64,000 nucleotides of DNA from Helianthus annuus (lineage: Eukaryota > Streptophyta > Magnoliopsida > Asterales > Asteraceae). Each line of letters begins with the position of its first letter. The stretch's first letter is position 1. The stretch lies in assembly GCF_002127325.2 (NCBI RefSeq), contig NC_035449.2, positions 145,837,946-145,901,945 on the forward strand, in the 5' to 3' direction. Shown here one piece after another: positions 54,389 through 64,000 of the stretch. Under the pieces are notes generated by a model that saw nothing but the letters and a program-made list of their open reading frames with translations, did not search any database and was not told the origin of the DNA. The position numbers were made by a program, and so were the translations under genes.

Positions 54389-57300
54389 TCTAACACCTTG
54401 CAAAATCATGTCCAATATAATAAAGACACGTGTCATGAAGGTTCAATGTGTAACGAATTGATTTCGAGGGATTTAAATTGTCAAACGATGTAAAGATGTG
54501 TGTGGAAGGATCAAAAGTGTCAACATGCCTAACTTGTGCCTCTGATTGACCTTACGTGATGTTCATATTCCTTAATGAATAAATTATCGGACATAGAAAG
54601 TTGTTTGCGCTTAAATTCAAAACTTTACAAAGTATAGGGGTTAAAAGTGTCAACATGTTAATTGTTACCTCTGAGTGACCTTTTAACGATCCCAAAAGAA
54701 TTGTAATATTTTAATCCTTGCTCTCACAGACATCGGACAATAATCTATTGGAGTTTCAATAAAAACAAGTCGTTTCGGGTGATCTTACATCTAACCGGGA
54801 GCTTAACGGAGTTAATATGTGACCCAAGGCCCTTAATAGTTAACTATGGGGGTCATAAGTGCAATAAATGGAAGTTAAATAAACATAAAATGGACCAGGG
54901 ACCGAAACTGTCAAAGTTAAAATAGTTTTCACCTGAGAAGACGGTTGTCGCGGCCCGCGTAGACTCCCATTGAATCTTACGCGGCCCGCGTAAAAAGTGC
55001 CAGCGACATTTTTCTGGATAGCTGCATGTTGCAGCTCTTACACCGCCATTGCATAAACTCTGAGCGATACCAGGGGCTTGTATATGGTTTTTACTGCCCT
55101 AGGGACACCTGTGAACATCTGGTAACAACATAGGGACAAATGGATTGATCTTGGAGCATCTAATTTCCTATATAAAGGACTTGTTGTTCTTGAGTTCATT
55201 TGCACACTTTCAATTTCACTCTAAGCTCACTCTTTGAAGCCTCCTGGAGCTAAAGGAAGCTTTCTCAAGTTCAATATTCGTGCTAAGGACTTTAGTAAGT
55301 GTTCTTAGCTTTCAAAGTTTAAGTTTTAATAGCTTAATGACCGAAAGTCAAAGTCGTCGTAATTAAGCTTTGACTTAGTGATTAATCACTAATGGTCTAG
55401 CCATTATTCGAATTGAAAGTGGCTATGTGTTGGTAATTATGTAGGAAATAAACCCTTAAAAGGGCACCTTCTAATTATCACATTATCTCAGTCAATTATC
55501 GGGTCAAACTTATTAATAAAAAGTCAAACGAGTCAGTTTTTTACAAATTAATTCATAACTGATAATACAGAGGTTATGGAACATTTTTAACACTAAAATA
55601 ACTTGGTAAATAATATAGAAACATGTTTAAGCATGTTCAACCCGACAATTCTGAGTTTAGGCTCGGTTCGCAACCGAAAGTCGCAAAAGTAGACTTTTGC
55701 TTTGACTTTCAGTTCTGACCCGATTTAGCATAGTTTAGATATACCTTAGGATTCCTTTGGGACCATATTACATGTACTATAACCCTCTGAGATTATACTA
55801 TATGGTTTCTTTGAAATCCGAATCATTTGCATGTTTCCGTTAAATGCTTAAAAGTTGACCATTATGCCATTTTGATATAAAAATGAGATTTTTGAAAATA
55901 TAAGAGGACAAAAACCTTTATTACTGATATTTAAGTATGTCTTAAAAATTTGACATCAGTTTGTCGTCTGAAATAAGAGTTATGCTTGATATTGTAAAAC
56001 AAAAGCTTTTTATTAATTAAAGAGCATTTCTGGCATAAATCATATTTAAACCCAATTTTTGGCACCAAACTTTCTACCCACGGTTATAATATAATATTTT
56101 GGGATTTTTGGAATTTTTTGTTAAATTTTATACTGATCATAACATAGAGTTCTTGCATAGACTCGGTAATTGACGATAATGCCCTTTTCGCTAATAAAAT
56201 GAGTTTTACACATCCTTTACATGTCAAACCTTTTTCTACTGATTTTATACATTAAATAAATTATTTTAAACAGTAGAGGCTGATCAAAATCTCAGATTCC
56301 CTTAAATAACCCGAATATCGTCAAATACCGACTTTTATGCGATTTAGGCGCATAGTATGGTTTAAAACCATATTTAACGCTTGAGACTTATTACCTACTG
56401 ATGTTATAAATAGATTTTTATACTTTAACAGTAAGCTTATGTTTTGAACTCAAATTTCCAAATTTGACCCTTAAAGCATATGTGAAATGACCAAAATGCC
56501 CCTACGGAGCATAGTTTGGCCATAAATGATAAATTTCACATATATATGATATCTTAGTGATATAACTTGTTAAAATAAATATTTTTACTGATTATTTTAG
56601 ACCAGAACCTCAGAATACTATTTAACCACTTTTATAAACTTTAAAAATGACCAAAATACCCCCACGGGGCTTAATTTGGTTTTAAATTCGTTTTGGGCAT
56701 AATAGAAGATATCCTACTGATATCATATCATATTTAAAGCATATTAACTTGTGGAACTTGTACATGACTCATCCGGTTACCCATTATGCTTATGCGCGTT
56801 CGGTAAGGTTTATGTAACTAGTTTGCATAAATTAGCCGAAACGGGTCAAACCTTATCATTTTTACTTCAAAATCCAGAATGTATTTAGTTTACCCATTTT
56901 ATACAAGTCCTCATACTTGTTGGGTCTAAATCACATTCTAATCCGGTCTTCGCTTAATCTTGCGTTTTGAACCGTATACCTTTCTTTAAAACTAACCGGT
57001 CTAAGTTATAACTTAAATAAGACCCGTTAGGAATCTAATAGGTTATTAAAACCTTCGTTCCAGATTAGGAGCCTGGTAAAAGCTACTGTACTTGCTGATT
57101 TGATATACGGCTGGGATTAAATTTATATTTTAGCTCAGGTAAATACTTTTAACTTATTTTCCGTTATACGGGCTTGGGATACGGTTTTATTATAATACCG
57201 CTTGGTCGGGTGTTGAATGTTTAATCGATTAGTGGTTAAGCTATTGAAATAACTCGTTTTATTCTGTCTTGTTTGATGCAATGCCTTTGGGGGGTTAATG

Positions 57301-57914
57301 ACCATGTCCTGGATATCCTCGGCTCATTTATTAGGAATGGCCACGGCTTAAGCACGGGGTGTAGGCATACACCTGACAGTTGCGTATGTATAAACGGTAT
57401 CTCACTCTCTTGTGGGCTTATACTTGTGGCGTGTCTATTAATCTAATCTGGCTCTTCTAACCGGGTCCCGAATTGACGACAAACATGTAAAACTGTATAC
57501 AAGATTATTTAAATAATTGTCCCAAGTTATAAAAGAATTTTTGTTCCTTGTGCATTCAAAAAACAATTTTATAAATGGTTTTCAAAAAGAGTCAGTTATT
57601 TGTATTTACCAGTGAAAACTGGCGTATTTTCCAAAAAGGTTAATTGCAGGTACTACGCGTAATGGGCTAGAACTCCTGAGTGATTAAATAAAGAGTCTTG
57701 CAAACTTTTATCACTTTAAGTTTGTTGAACAATATTTCTTTTGTTTTGATCCGCCTGTGGATCCATTTTACATCCGTGGTGTAATATTTTATTATACTTT
57801 CGAATCGGTTTGTAATATTATTACTTTAGACTTCTGCTATGCATTGAACTGTGATTATTTGACTATGATGATATCAACTACGTCACGATACTCCCCACCT
57901 ATCGGGGTGTGACA
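54389..57914 (+). repeat. Solo LTR of the G1 family (3,526 bp)
   Basis: From TCTAACACCTTG (first dinucleotide TG mutated to TC) to GGGGTGTGACA. It reads as the reverse complement of the G1 LTR, so it is oriented plus. Landmarks shared with G1: AAAATGCCCCTACGGAGCATAG, the GACCGGTTAG region and the GC-rich inverted repeat (54949-54992). TATA box CTATATAAAGG lies at about 55168-55178. No internal sequence is present and a perfect CGTCA duplication flanks it, as expected after LTR-LTR recombination. Divergence from G1 LTRs is clearly larger than between the two G1 LTRs. Confidence 0.9.
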
Positions 57915-58767
57915 CGTCACCCTAGAACAGGCCCGAATCAGATGATTTCACGGTGAAAATGTGAGATTTGATTGAGAAGATGATGATAAAGTGTGCAATG
58001 AAGATGGAAGTACAAGATTTAGGAAGAAAACTTACAAGAATCTCGAGAAATCGAGAGAAAATAGCTTGAGAGTGCGTGGGTCGGACGGAGCTGTAACATC
58101 AATGAACAGTTGATGTGACATTTGGGGCATTTATAGGTGAGAGGAGAAAAGGCGGTGGAGGTTTAAGTGGGTCGGACGACTGTTCGATCGGATGGCCATC
58201 CAATCGGATGGTCATCCGGTCGGATGTCCATTCGATCGAATGGTCGTTCGATCGGATGGCTCGCGCGGGTTAGTTTTCTAACTTTCGTTTCGTGCGTTGA
58301 GCGTTGCGATGCATTTAAGCGAGTCGTGAGTAAGCAATGCGATAGTCTTAAACAATAGTTACACAAATAACACAACTCCTAAAATGCATAAAACTAAACC
58401 TTAATTTCGAGTTCGCGATGAGATTGCGTTGCGATAGAGTTGCGATTGCGTTTGCGAATAACATCCCAAAATACATATAAGCACATAATAACACACACAC
58501 ATAGAACAATACCAATAACTGCGTTTTGAGTTTGCGATGCGATAGCGATGTGATTAGCATTTAGTAGATTAGCATTTAGTTGTGTTTATCACATTGTTAC
58601 TTCACTTAATGATACATCGTAGTATATAAAATAGCGTTAACCAAAGTATCGATTATCAAATTGCGAGAGTACAAGACAATAATTAAGCCCTAAATGTCAG
58701 ATCTGAATAACAACCTGACTTTGACTTTGACTTGTACTTTGACTTTCGAAAAAGTCGGGTTGTTACA
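57915..58767 (-). repeat. G2 5' LTR, second segment
   Basis: Begins with TSD CGTCA and matches 39105-39712. It ends GGGTTGTTACA and carries more GGATGGTCATCC-type repeats (58185-58262). Confidence 0.92.
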
Positions 58768-58773
58768 GATGGA

Positions 58774-58979
58774 GTTCTAAAGTGAACACTAGTGTATTTG
58801 CGAAGTGAGTGAACAAATCTTGACCGTTGATTTACACACGTGTATGGCTAGGATTTCATCATCAAATCGTAAAATACACTAGTATATTTCATCATCAAAT
58901 CCTGGCCCTTGATTTACACACGTGTATGGCTAGAATTAATTCACTCAGTTCGCAAATACACTAGTCTTCACTCTTGAAC
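58774..58979. mobile_element. MITE-like inverted repeat, 206 bp
   Basis: The ends are imperfect inverted repeats of about 40 bp: the first 40 bases (starting GTTCTAAAGTGAAC) match the reverse complement of 58940-58979 with few differences, sharing ACTAGTGTATTTGCGAA. The interior holds two direct copies of TTGATTTACACACGTGTATG (about 58830 and 58907). No coding capacity. Superfamily not determined. Confidence 0.6.
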
Positions 58980-58983
58980 CTAA

Positions 58984-59410
58984 TCCTATATATATATATA
59001 TATATAGGATAAGGATCATTACAGAACACTAATTATTGAGAGAAAAAAAAAAGAACAACTCTAAATCACTAAAGTTTAGGATTTAAGGTTCATATTTCTT
59101 AAATTTGATGTTTCTTACATTCATATGTGTATTATATATACATAAAAAATCATATATTTTCCCTACATATAGTCTACATACATGTAGGTAATTTAGCCTA
59201 CACATAACTTACATGTGTGTAGGTTATTTAAAAACTGAAGATTTTTCATATTTTGTTTTAAATTCTAGTGTGAGAAATAATAAATCTTACATTTATAACA
59301 TTTTAATTTACTTTTTTGGTTTTTAGGATTGAAAAAATGTGTGATTCATTTTGTTCTGCGTGTTCTCGCAATATCTACTGTTCTGCATAGAACCTTCCCC
59401 TATGTATATA
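58984..59410. mobile_element. MITE-like element with imperfect terminal inverted repeats
   Basis: The left end ATAGGATAAGGATC...CAGAACA (59004-59028) pairs imperfectly with the reverse complement of TGTTCTGCATAGAACC...CCTAT (59379-59403). Both ends abut TA-rich sequence. The interior is AT-rich and noncoding, with repeated CTACATACATGTAGG / CTTACATGTGTGTAGG dyads near 59170-59225. Confidence 0.45.
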
Positions 59411-60785
59411 TGCTTAAATGTAGACTGAGCACCTCCTAGATGGAGGTTCAGGTTCAAGTGAAGGCACTAGAACACCGCCACAAGTCCCATTATGACACGC
59501 GATGGGATGGAAAGTGGATTGGTAAACCAAGAGCATGGTGATGGAAGGAAGTAGAAAGAGACGCTGCATTTCTTGGGAAGTGTGGGGTTCATGTGAGTAC
59601 ACTGCTACAAGTGATATGGGTTCGGTTGGATTAAAATAGGAGGCACGTACACTATAATTTGGTGATGGTCTGGATTCAAGTGGGTTGGGACATTTATCCC
59701 CCATTCACCATAATATTTATGAAGCTTTTTGTAACGATATGAATTTCTATTTAGAAATTACTAATAGGGTGTCTGCTCGATGCGGTGGGAAACACAAAAT
59801 TTTTTGTTTGTTGGGTTTTGAGTCTCCACTGCCACCAAAACCAAAATTATGATTACGGGGATTTTAAAATCATCTGGCTATGTTATTGCTGGCCATTTGT
59901 TCGGGTTTTTCAGTTATCTGTCAAACCAAAACCTTTGGCATGGTCTATTTTTTTTAAACTTTTTTGTTAAAATTTGAAATCAAACCAAGATAAATATGTT
60001 ACAACTAATGAGATAAATATTATACTCTTTTAGTGAAAATAATATGATATAACCTTAAGTAAAAATATTAAGTCTTTATAGCAATACTATCCTCAACCGA
60101 AGTAGTCGGTTGTTTGCTTAGAAATAATAAAATTAAGGTATAAATACATGAAACGGTTCAGTTCTGCTCGATTAATATCAAATACATGAACCAAATGTAT
60201 AAAAGCTAGAAATATATGAAAATATGAATGATTTGATTCTCTTCGATTAATTTTGGTTAAACGAGGGTACAAAAAAAACCAATAACCGAATTTTGGTTGA
60301 TTAGTTTTCGGTTAATCGATTTTTAGTTAATTCAGTTTTTTGTTGATTTCAGTTAGATTTCGTCTATTTTCGGTTCGGTTTTGGTTAATGATCCAGTTAC
60401 TTACCCTAGATATTGTTAATCACGCAACATATCAACTTATTTTGATTAAAAATATATATAGCATTGCTATACTCAAAGTAAGGAGAATAAAATGCTCGTT
60501 TTAATGGTGTATTTTTTTAAATATTAATATACGAAAAAGTTAAGTATGTTTAAAAATCGTGAGGGTGGTTAGTTTTTTATAAGGAAATAAAGTGTAACTA
60601 ATAATTAATTATCTATAATTTTATTAAAGATAGGGAATTAAAGTGTAACCATAATGAGGGGATTAAAGTGTAATTAATGTAGAAAGACTACTTTACCCTT
60701 ATTTTAAGTTATACCTTATGCATTAAATCAAAATAAAGTAACTTTAGGTATCTTATCATGTTATTGCCTCATGCATTATATAGTA
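59411..60785. other. AT-rich region, no gene recognised
   Basis: The 96-codon minus-strand frame at 59414-59704 has no recognisable domain. 60240-60410 is rich in degenerate CGGTTAAT / TTCGGTT repeats. A degenerate Helitron-type tail (GGGTGTCTGCTCGATGCGG) occurs at about 59767-59786. Nothing else seen. Confidence 0.6.
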
Positions 60786-60815
60786 CTAGTATGGTGCCCG
60801 CGCGGTGCGGTGGAG
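60786..60815 (-). mobile_element. Helitron 3' terminus (candidate)
   Basis: The minus strand reads a GC-rich CCGCACCGCGCGGGC hairpin-like segment, then ACCATACTAG followed by T: CTAG end, short spacer and T target, as in Helitrons. The rest of this element may have been split by the 60942-61951 Helitron; no 5' end was found. Confidence 0.45.
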
Positions 60816-60941
60816 GCGATACTTTGCATTGCGACACTCGTTTCTGATAGTTTTCTTATGCGTATAATATTTATGGTAGCATTATTGTGGTGGATATATA
60901 TCATAAGTGTTACACATGTCTAGTAATTATTAAATATAGAA

Positions 60942-61951
60942 CTAGGTTAGAACCCCGTGTAATACACGGGTTGAATAAACGTAATTTTATATACCAAATA
61001 ATAAAAAATATATCTTTAAAAACCTCGTTTATTACACGGGTTGAATAAATCTAATTTTATATACCAAATAATAAAATAATATGTCTTTAAAAACCCCGTT
61101 TATTATATGGGTTGAATAAATGTAATTTTATATATTAAATAATAAAAAAGTTATATCTTTAACAACCTCGTGTATTGTACGGGTTGAGTAAATTTAATTT
61201 TATATATTAAATAATAAAAAAAGTTACATTTTTAAGAACCTCATGTTGTTGTATGAGTTGAGCACATGTAATTTTATATATCAGTCAATAAAAAGTTATA
61301 TCTTGTTATATCTTTATAAACCTTTGTGTTACATGAATTGGACAAATCTGATTTTATATACCACATAATAAAAAGCTATATTTTTAAAAAGCCGGTGTAT
61401 TACACGAGTTGCATAAATGCAATTTTGTATTGTAAATAATAAAAATATTATATCTTTAAGAAACCTATTTTATTACACGGGTTGAATGAATTTAATAAAA
61501 AAAATTAAATCTTTAAAAAAACAAACGAATATACTCGATATATGATGGATGGGGTGATTGCGGTGATGGTTCTTATAAATGCCACGTAAACGTAGTGAAT
61601 ACTGTACTTGAGTTGAGAGTTGAACACGAAAATAAAAGTATAGAACCAATAAACATTGATTAATGTTTTTGTTTACCCTTTATAAAGATTTTTGAAAAGT
61701 TCTACCCTTAACTACTTTAGTTTAATAAAATAAATATGTCATTTACATTATAAATAATTTTGAAGTCTAATAAATATTTCAAAATATTATATTATCTTCT
61801 ATACGAATTGTTTAAATTTATATTAGATTTAATTTTATAATTATCTGTTAATTAATATTATTTATCTATAATTAAGTAGGAGAGAAAAATTAGATGGCTT
61901 CAATGAATGACATGTGTCCCTCTGTTGGTTTCTTTTATTATAGTAGATAGA
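60942..61951 (-). mobile_element. Non-autonomous Helitron, 1,010 bp
   Basis: On the minus strand it begins TCTATCTACTATAATAAAAG after an A. It ends with hairpin CCCGTGTATTACACGGG (8-bp arms), GTTCTAAC, then CTAG followed by T. A TC start, a CTRR end, a hairpin about 11 bases before the end and A/T insertion without duplication are the Helitron signature. No Rep or helicase coding sequence is present. The 3' half consists of tandem copies of the terminal module. Confidence 0.82.
60951..61521 (-). repeat. Tandem array of the Helitron 3' module, about eight units
   Basis: AACC-type unit starts at 60951, 61021, 61092, 61164, 61237, 61319, 61389 and 61462, period 70-73 bp with one 82-bp unit. Each holds a palindrome related to CCCGTGTAATACACGGG and a TAATTTTATAT segment. 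Only the terminal copy keeps the full dyad. Confidence 0.92.
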
Positions 61952-64000
61952 TTTAAATTATCAAGTACTTTAAGAAACCATTGATGCAATAAAGTAACAC
62001 ACGAATAAGAAAAAATAAGTCTTAAACATAAATAAAAGTTATATAAAGTAGCACATGAATAAGGAAATATAAGTCTTAAACATAAATGTTGAAAATTAAA
62101 AGCTCAAGTGTCAAGTACTTTGCATCATGATGAGATCAATTTAGTAATCATACGGCTTAAATATCTAAAGGATGTCATTTATATTGTCACACCACCATTT
62201 GTCATCATCGAGATGAGCGTCCTCCAGAATTTCTTGTATCTCTTCCCGTTTGATTGTTACATCCTTTGGAGGATGAGTTTCTTCTCTGTTCTCCTCTTTA
62301 AATGATACATCAGTAGTGTAGTATATGGAGCAGTTTGGGAAACTGATAAAAATGTTAAGTATTTTAGTTACATAACTTATTATGTTATCGTTAGATATAA
62401 TAAATGATAGAAAGGCAGATACCTGACACACCTTTCATTTTGCTCTCCGTCTTATCCATAACAAATTCTTAATCAATTTGTAAGAGAAAAATAAATAAGT
62501 GAGTAAAGTAGACCAAAGTGAGTAAAATAATAACATAGAAGAATAGTTCAAAGTTATACATGAAAGAATAGTAAAATAATAACATCATGTAACTATATTT
62601 ACAATGTAATTGCGTAAACCACCATATGCATAAAAATATAGTTAAGTGTGAGCATAGAAGAATAGTTCAAAGTTATACATGAAAGAAAATTGAAGTACCT
62701 GTAAACCAAGAATTCTAAAGAACAAGAAATTTTTTGAAGTTAGAAAAACTAATGAATAACTATACTATATATAGAACCTATAAACTAACGAATTGAATAA
62801 CCTGTAACTTTCTTCAACTAACTAATATTATCTATAAGAATAATTTTGAATTTATAATCCCTAAAAATATGCAACACAATCTAGTATGTATCTAGTGAAG
62901 TAAAAAACTTTTTTGCAACTAACTACTCTGAACTATAAGAGTAAAGCTTAAACTTATTATTCCTTACTTATCTATAAGAGACTAAGAGTATACAGTTTGA
63001 ACTTATTATCCCTTAAAATTGCAACACAATCAAGTAAGGTTGAAAATTTCTGGATTATTTTTTTGTTACTTTTTATAAGCCTTTTTTTTATAAAAATACA
63101 TTATTTTATTTTTTTTTTAAAATAGAATGTTTTGTGTATCTCAAAAATAAAATAAAAAACTATTTGTTTTACACATATAAAGTTTTATTTTTTAATAAAA
63201 AATAATACTAAAAGATAAAAAAACAAAAGATAAGTTGTTATAGTTGTAAATTATGTTTATTTTTTGGTTAAACTAGTTTTTTTTTGTCATCATGCGTTGC
63301 GGCGAAACCGAGCAAATGATAATGTAAAACAAATATTATTTGAAAATAAAGCATGTTGTTTAGAAAGCTAAACCATTATCATCGTACTGTTTTATGATAC
63401 CAAATAAATACTTTATTATAAATATAATTTCGTTTTTAACAAAACTTATAACGGAATGTTCGGGAAAAAATCAATCATAACTACGTACTTAAGTTTTAAG
63501 AAAAAGTTATAAACGTATAATATTAAAAAATTATCAAATTAATCGATAATATATGTTCTAAAAAAGAAAAGAGAATTACTAAAAAACGGTATAGGAAATA
63601 TATGGTTTTAAAAAAGGAAAAATAATTAAAAATATGTTATTAAAAAAATAAGAAAAAGCTATATATTATTATAAAATTAAAATTACTATTCATCATCCTT
63701 CACAAACAATATATATAGTTGCTAAGTTTTTAAATTGTTTTTCTTTATTACTATTATCACTACTGTCTACTGTTATAACGTTCATAACTTTTTTTAAATA
63801 TCCACATAGTACTCATACAATTAACTTTAAAATTGTAAAAATTTCATTTTTTTATTTAAACAAAAAAAAGTAATTGACTCTTAAATAAGTTTTAGACCTT
63901 TACCTTCAAGTGTAAATTTCATTTTTTATAAATATAAAAAAATCTATTTTTATAAAAATTAAAAATTATAAAAAATAGGATGTTAAGAGTTTATATCTAT
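61952..64000. other. Very AT-rich region, no gene recognised
   Basis: Contains two imperfect local duplications: about 61995-62085 (AATAAGTCTTAAACATAAA twice) and 62540-62690 (AGAATAGTTCAAAGTTATAC twice). A minus-strand frame at 62165-62431 has a short hydrophilic segment (PPKDVTIKREEIQEILEDAH) that could be an exon fragment, but no family is recognised. A degenerate Helitron-like tail lies near 63287-63312 (CTAG, T-run, GCGTTGCGGCG). No other feature is supported. Confidence 0.55.

Larger units (their letters stand above)
37295..58767 (-). mobile_element. G2: Ty3/Gypsy chromovirus, broken and multiply nested
   Basis: Related 2.4-kb LTRs at 37295-39712 and 52788-58767 flank a leftward gag-protease-RT-RH-IN-chromodomain series. 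The integrase is split by foreign DNA (40590-47897) with loss of about 100 bp of coding sequence. The right LTR is split by a solo LTR (54389-57914). The left LTR lacks its first 15 or so bases. Removing the insertions leaves an element of about 10.6 kb. Multiple stops and shifts show it is dead. Its LTRs are more diverged from each other than those of G1, so it is probably older. Confidence 0.9.

Noticed and set aside
59414..59704. 96-codon minus-strand frame with Pro/Ser/Cys composition
   Set aside because: No domain, no splice context recognised, and flanked by MITE-like DNA; left as unsupported.

Overview
The window is plant nuclear DNA made almost entirely of nested LTR retrotransposons. 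I see no convincing intact cellular gene, rRNA or tRNA gene. Every LTR element with a readable primer-binding site is primed by initiator tRNA-Met. The style of the long Copia gag proteins and of the proline-rich ORF upstream of a Gypsy gag suggests a eudicot, probably an Asteraceae species. That assignment is from memory of such proteins and was not searched.

Layout. (1) 1-5263: 5' part of a minus-strand Ty1/Copia element, E1, with its 5' LTR and a broken, very long gag; pol lies off the left edge. (2) 5306-11142: a complete, young minus-strand non-autonomous Copia relative, E2. It has 489-bp LTRs, TSD AACAT and one intact 746-codon gag-like ORF, with no pol (a TR-GAG type element). (3) 11187-35809: a minus-strand Ty3/Gypsy chromovirus, G1 (Tekay-like, 3.6-kb LTRs, TSD CATAT). 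It carries a broken gag-pol and an extra proline-rich ORF between PBS and gag. Its left LTR is split by (4) 12389-22771: a plus-strand, nearly intact 10.4-kb Copia element, E3 (426-bp LTRs, TSD AACAT). (5) 35815-37294: older LTR relics and a MITE-like end. (6) 37295-58767: a second minus-strand chromovirus, G2. Its integrase is split by a compound insertion (40590-47897: a truncated plus-strand LTR, the 5' end of another minus-strand element G3, and an env-like ORF fragment of a further Copia element). Its right LTR is split by a solo LTR of the G1 family (54389-57914, TSD CGTCA). (7) 58768-64000: AT-rich DNA with MITE-like inverted repeats and a 1.0-kb non-autonomous Helitron whose 3' hairpin module is tandemly amplified about eight times.

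How they fit together. E1, E2 and E3 look like one Copia lineage. All place short GAGCG / GATCGCTT-type motif arrays in both the LTR and the leader, and their gags share a coiled coil and late zinc knuckles. E2 and E3 also share the gag C-terminal FPPL...AWV motif, the sequence just after the gag stop, and a roughly 400-bp 3' untranslated block. The simplest reading is that an E3-like autonomous element supplies enzymes in trans to E2. LTR pairs compared by eye give E2 about 2 differences in 489, E3 4 in 426, and G1 about 3 percent. That order agrees with the nesting.

The most interesting items are the intact E2 gag-only element, the LTR/leader motif arrays, the conserved 3' block with duplicated GAAC-N4-GTTC hairpins, and the Helitron with an amplified terminator hairpin.
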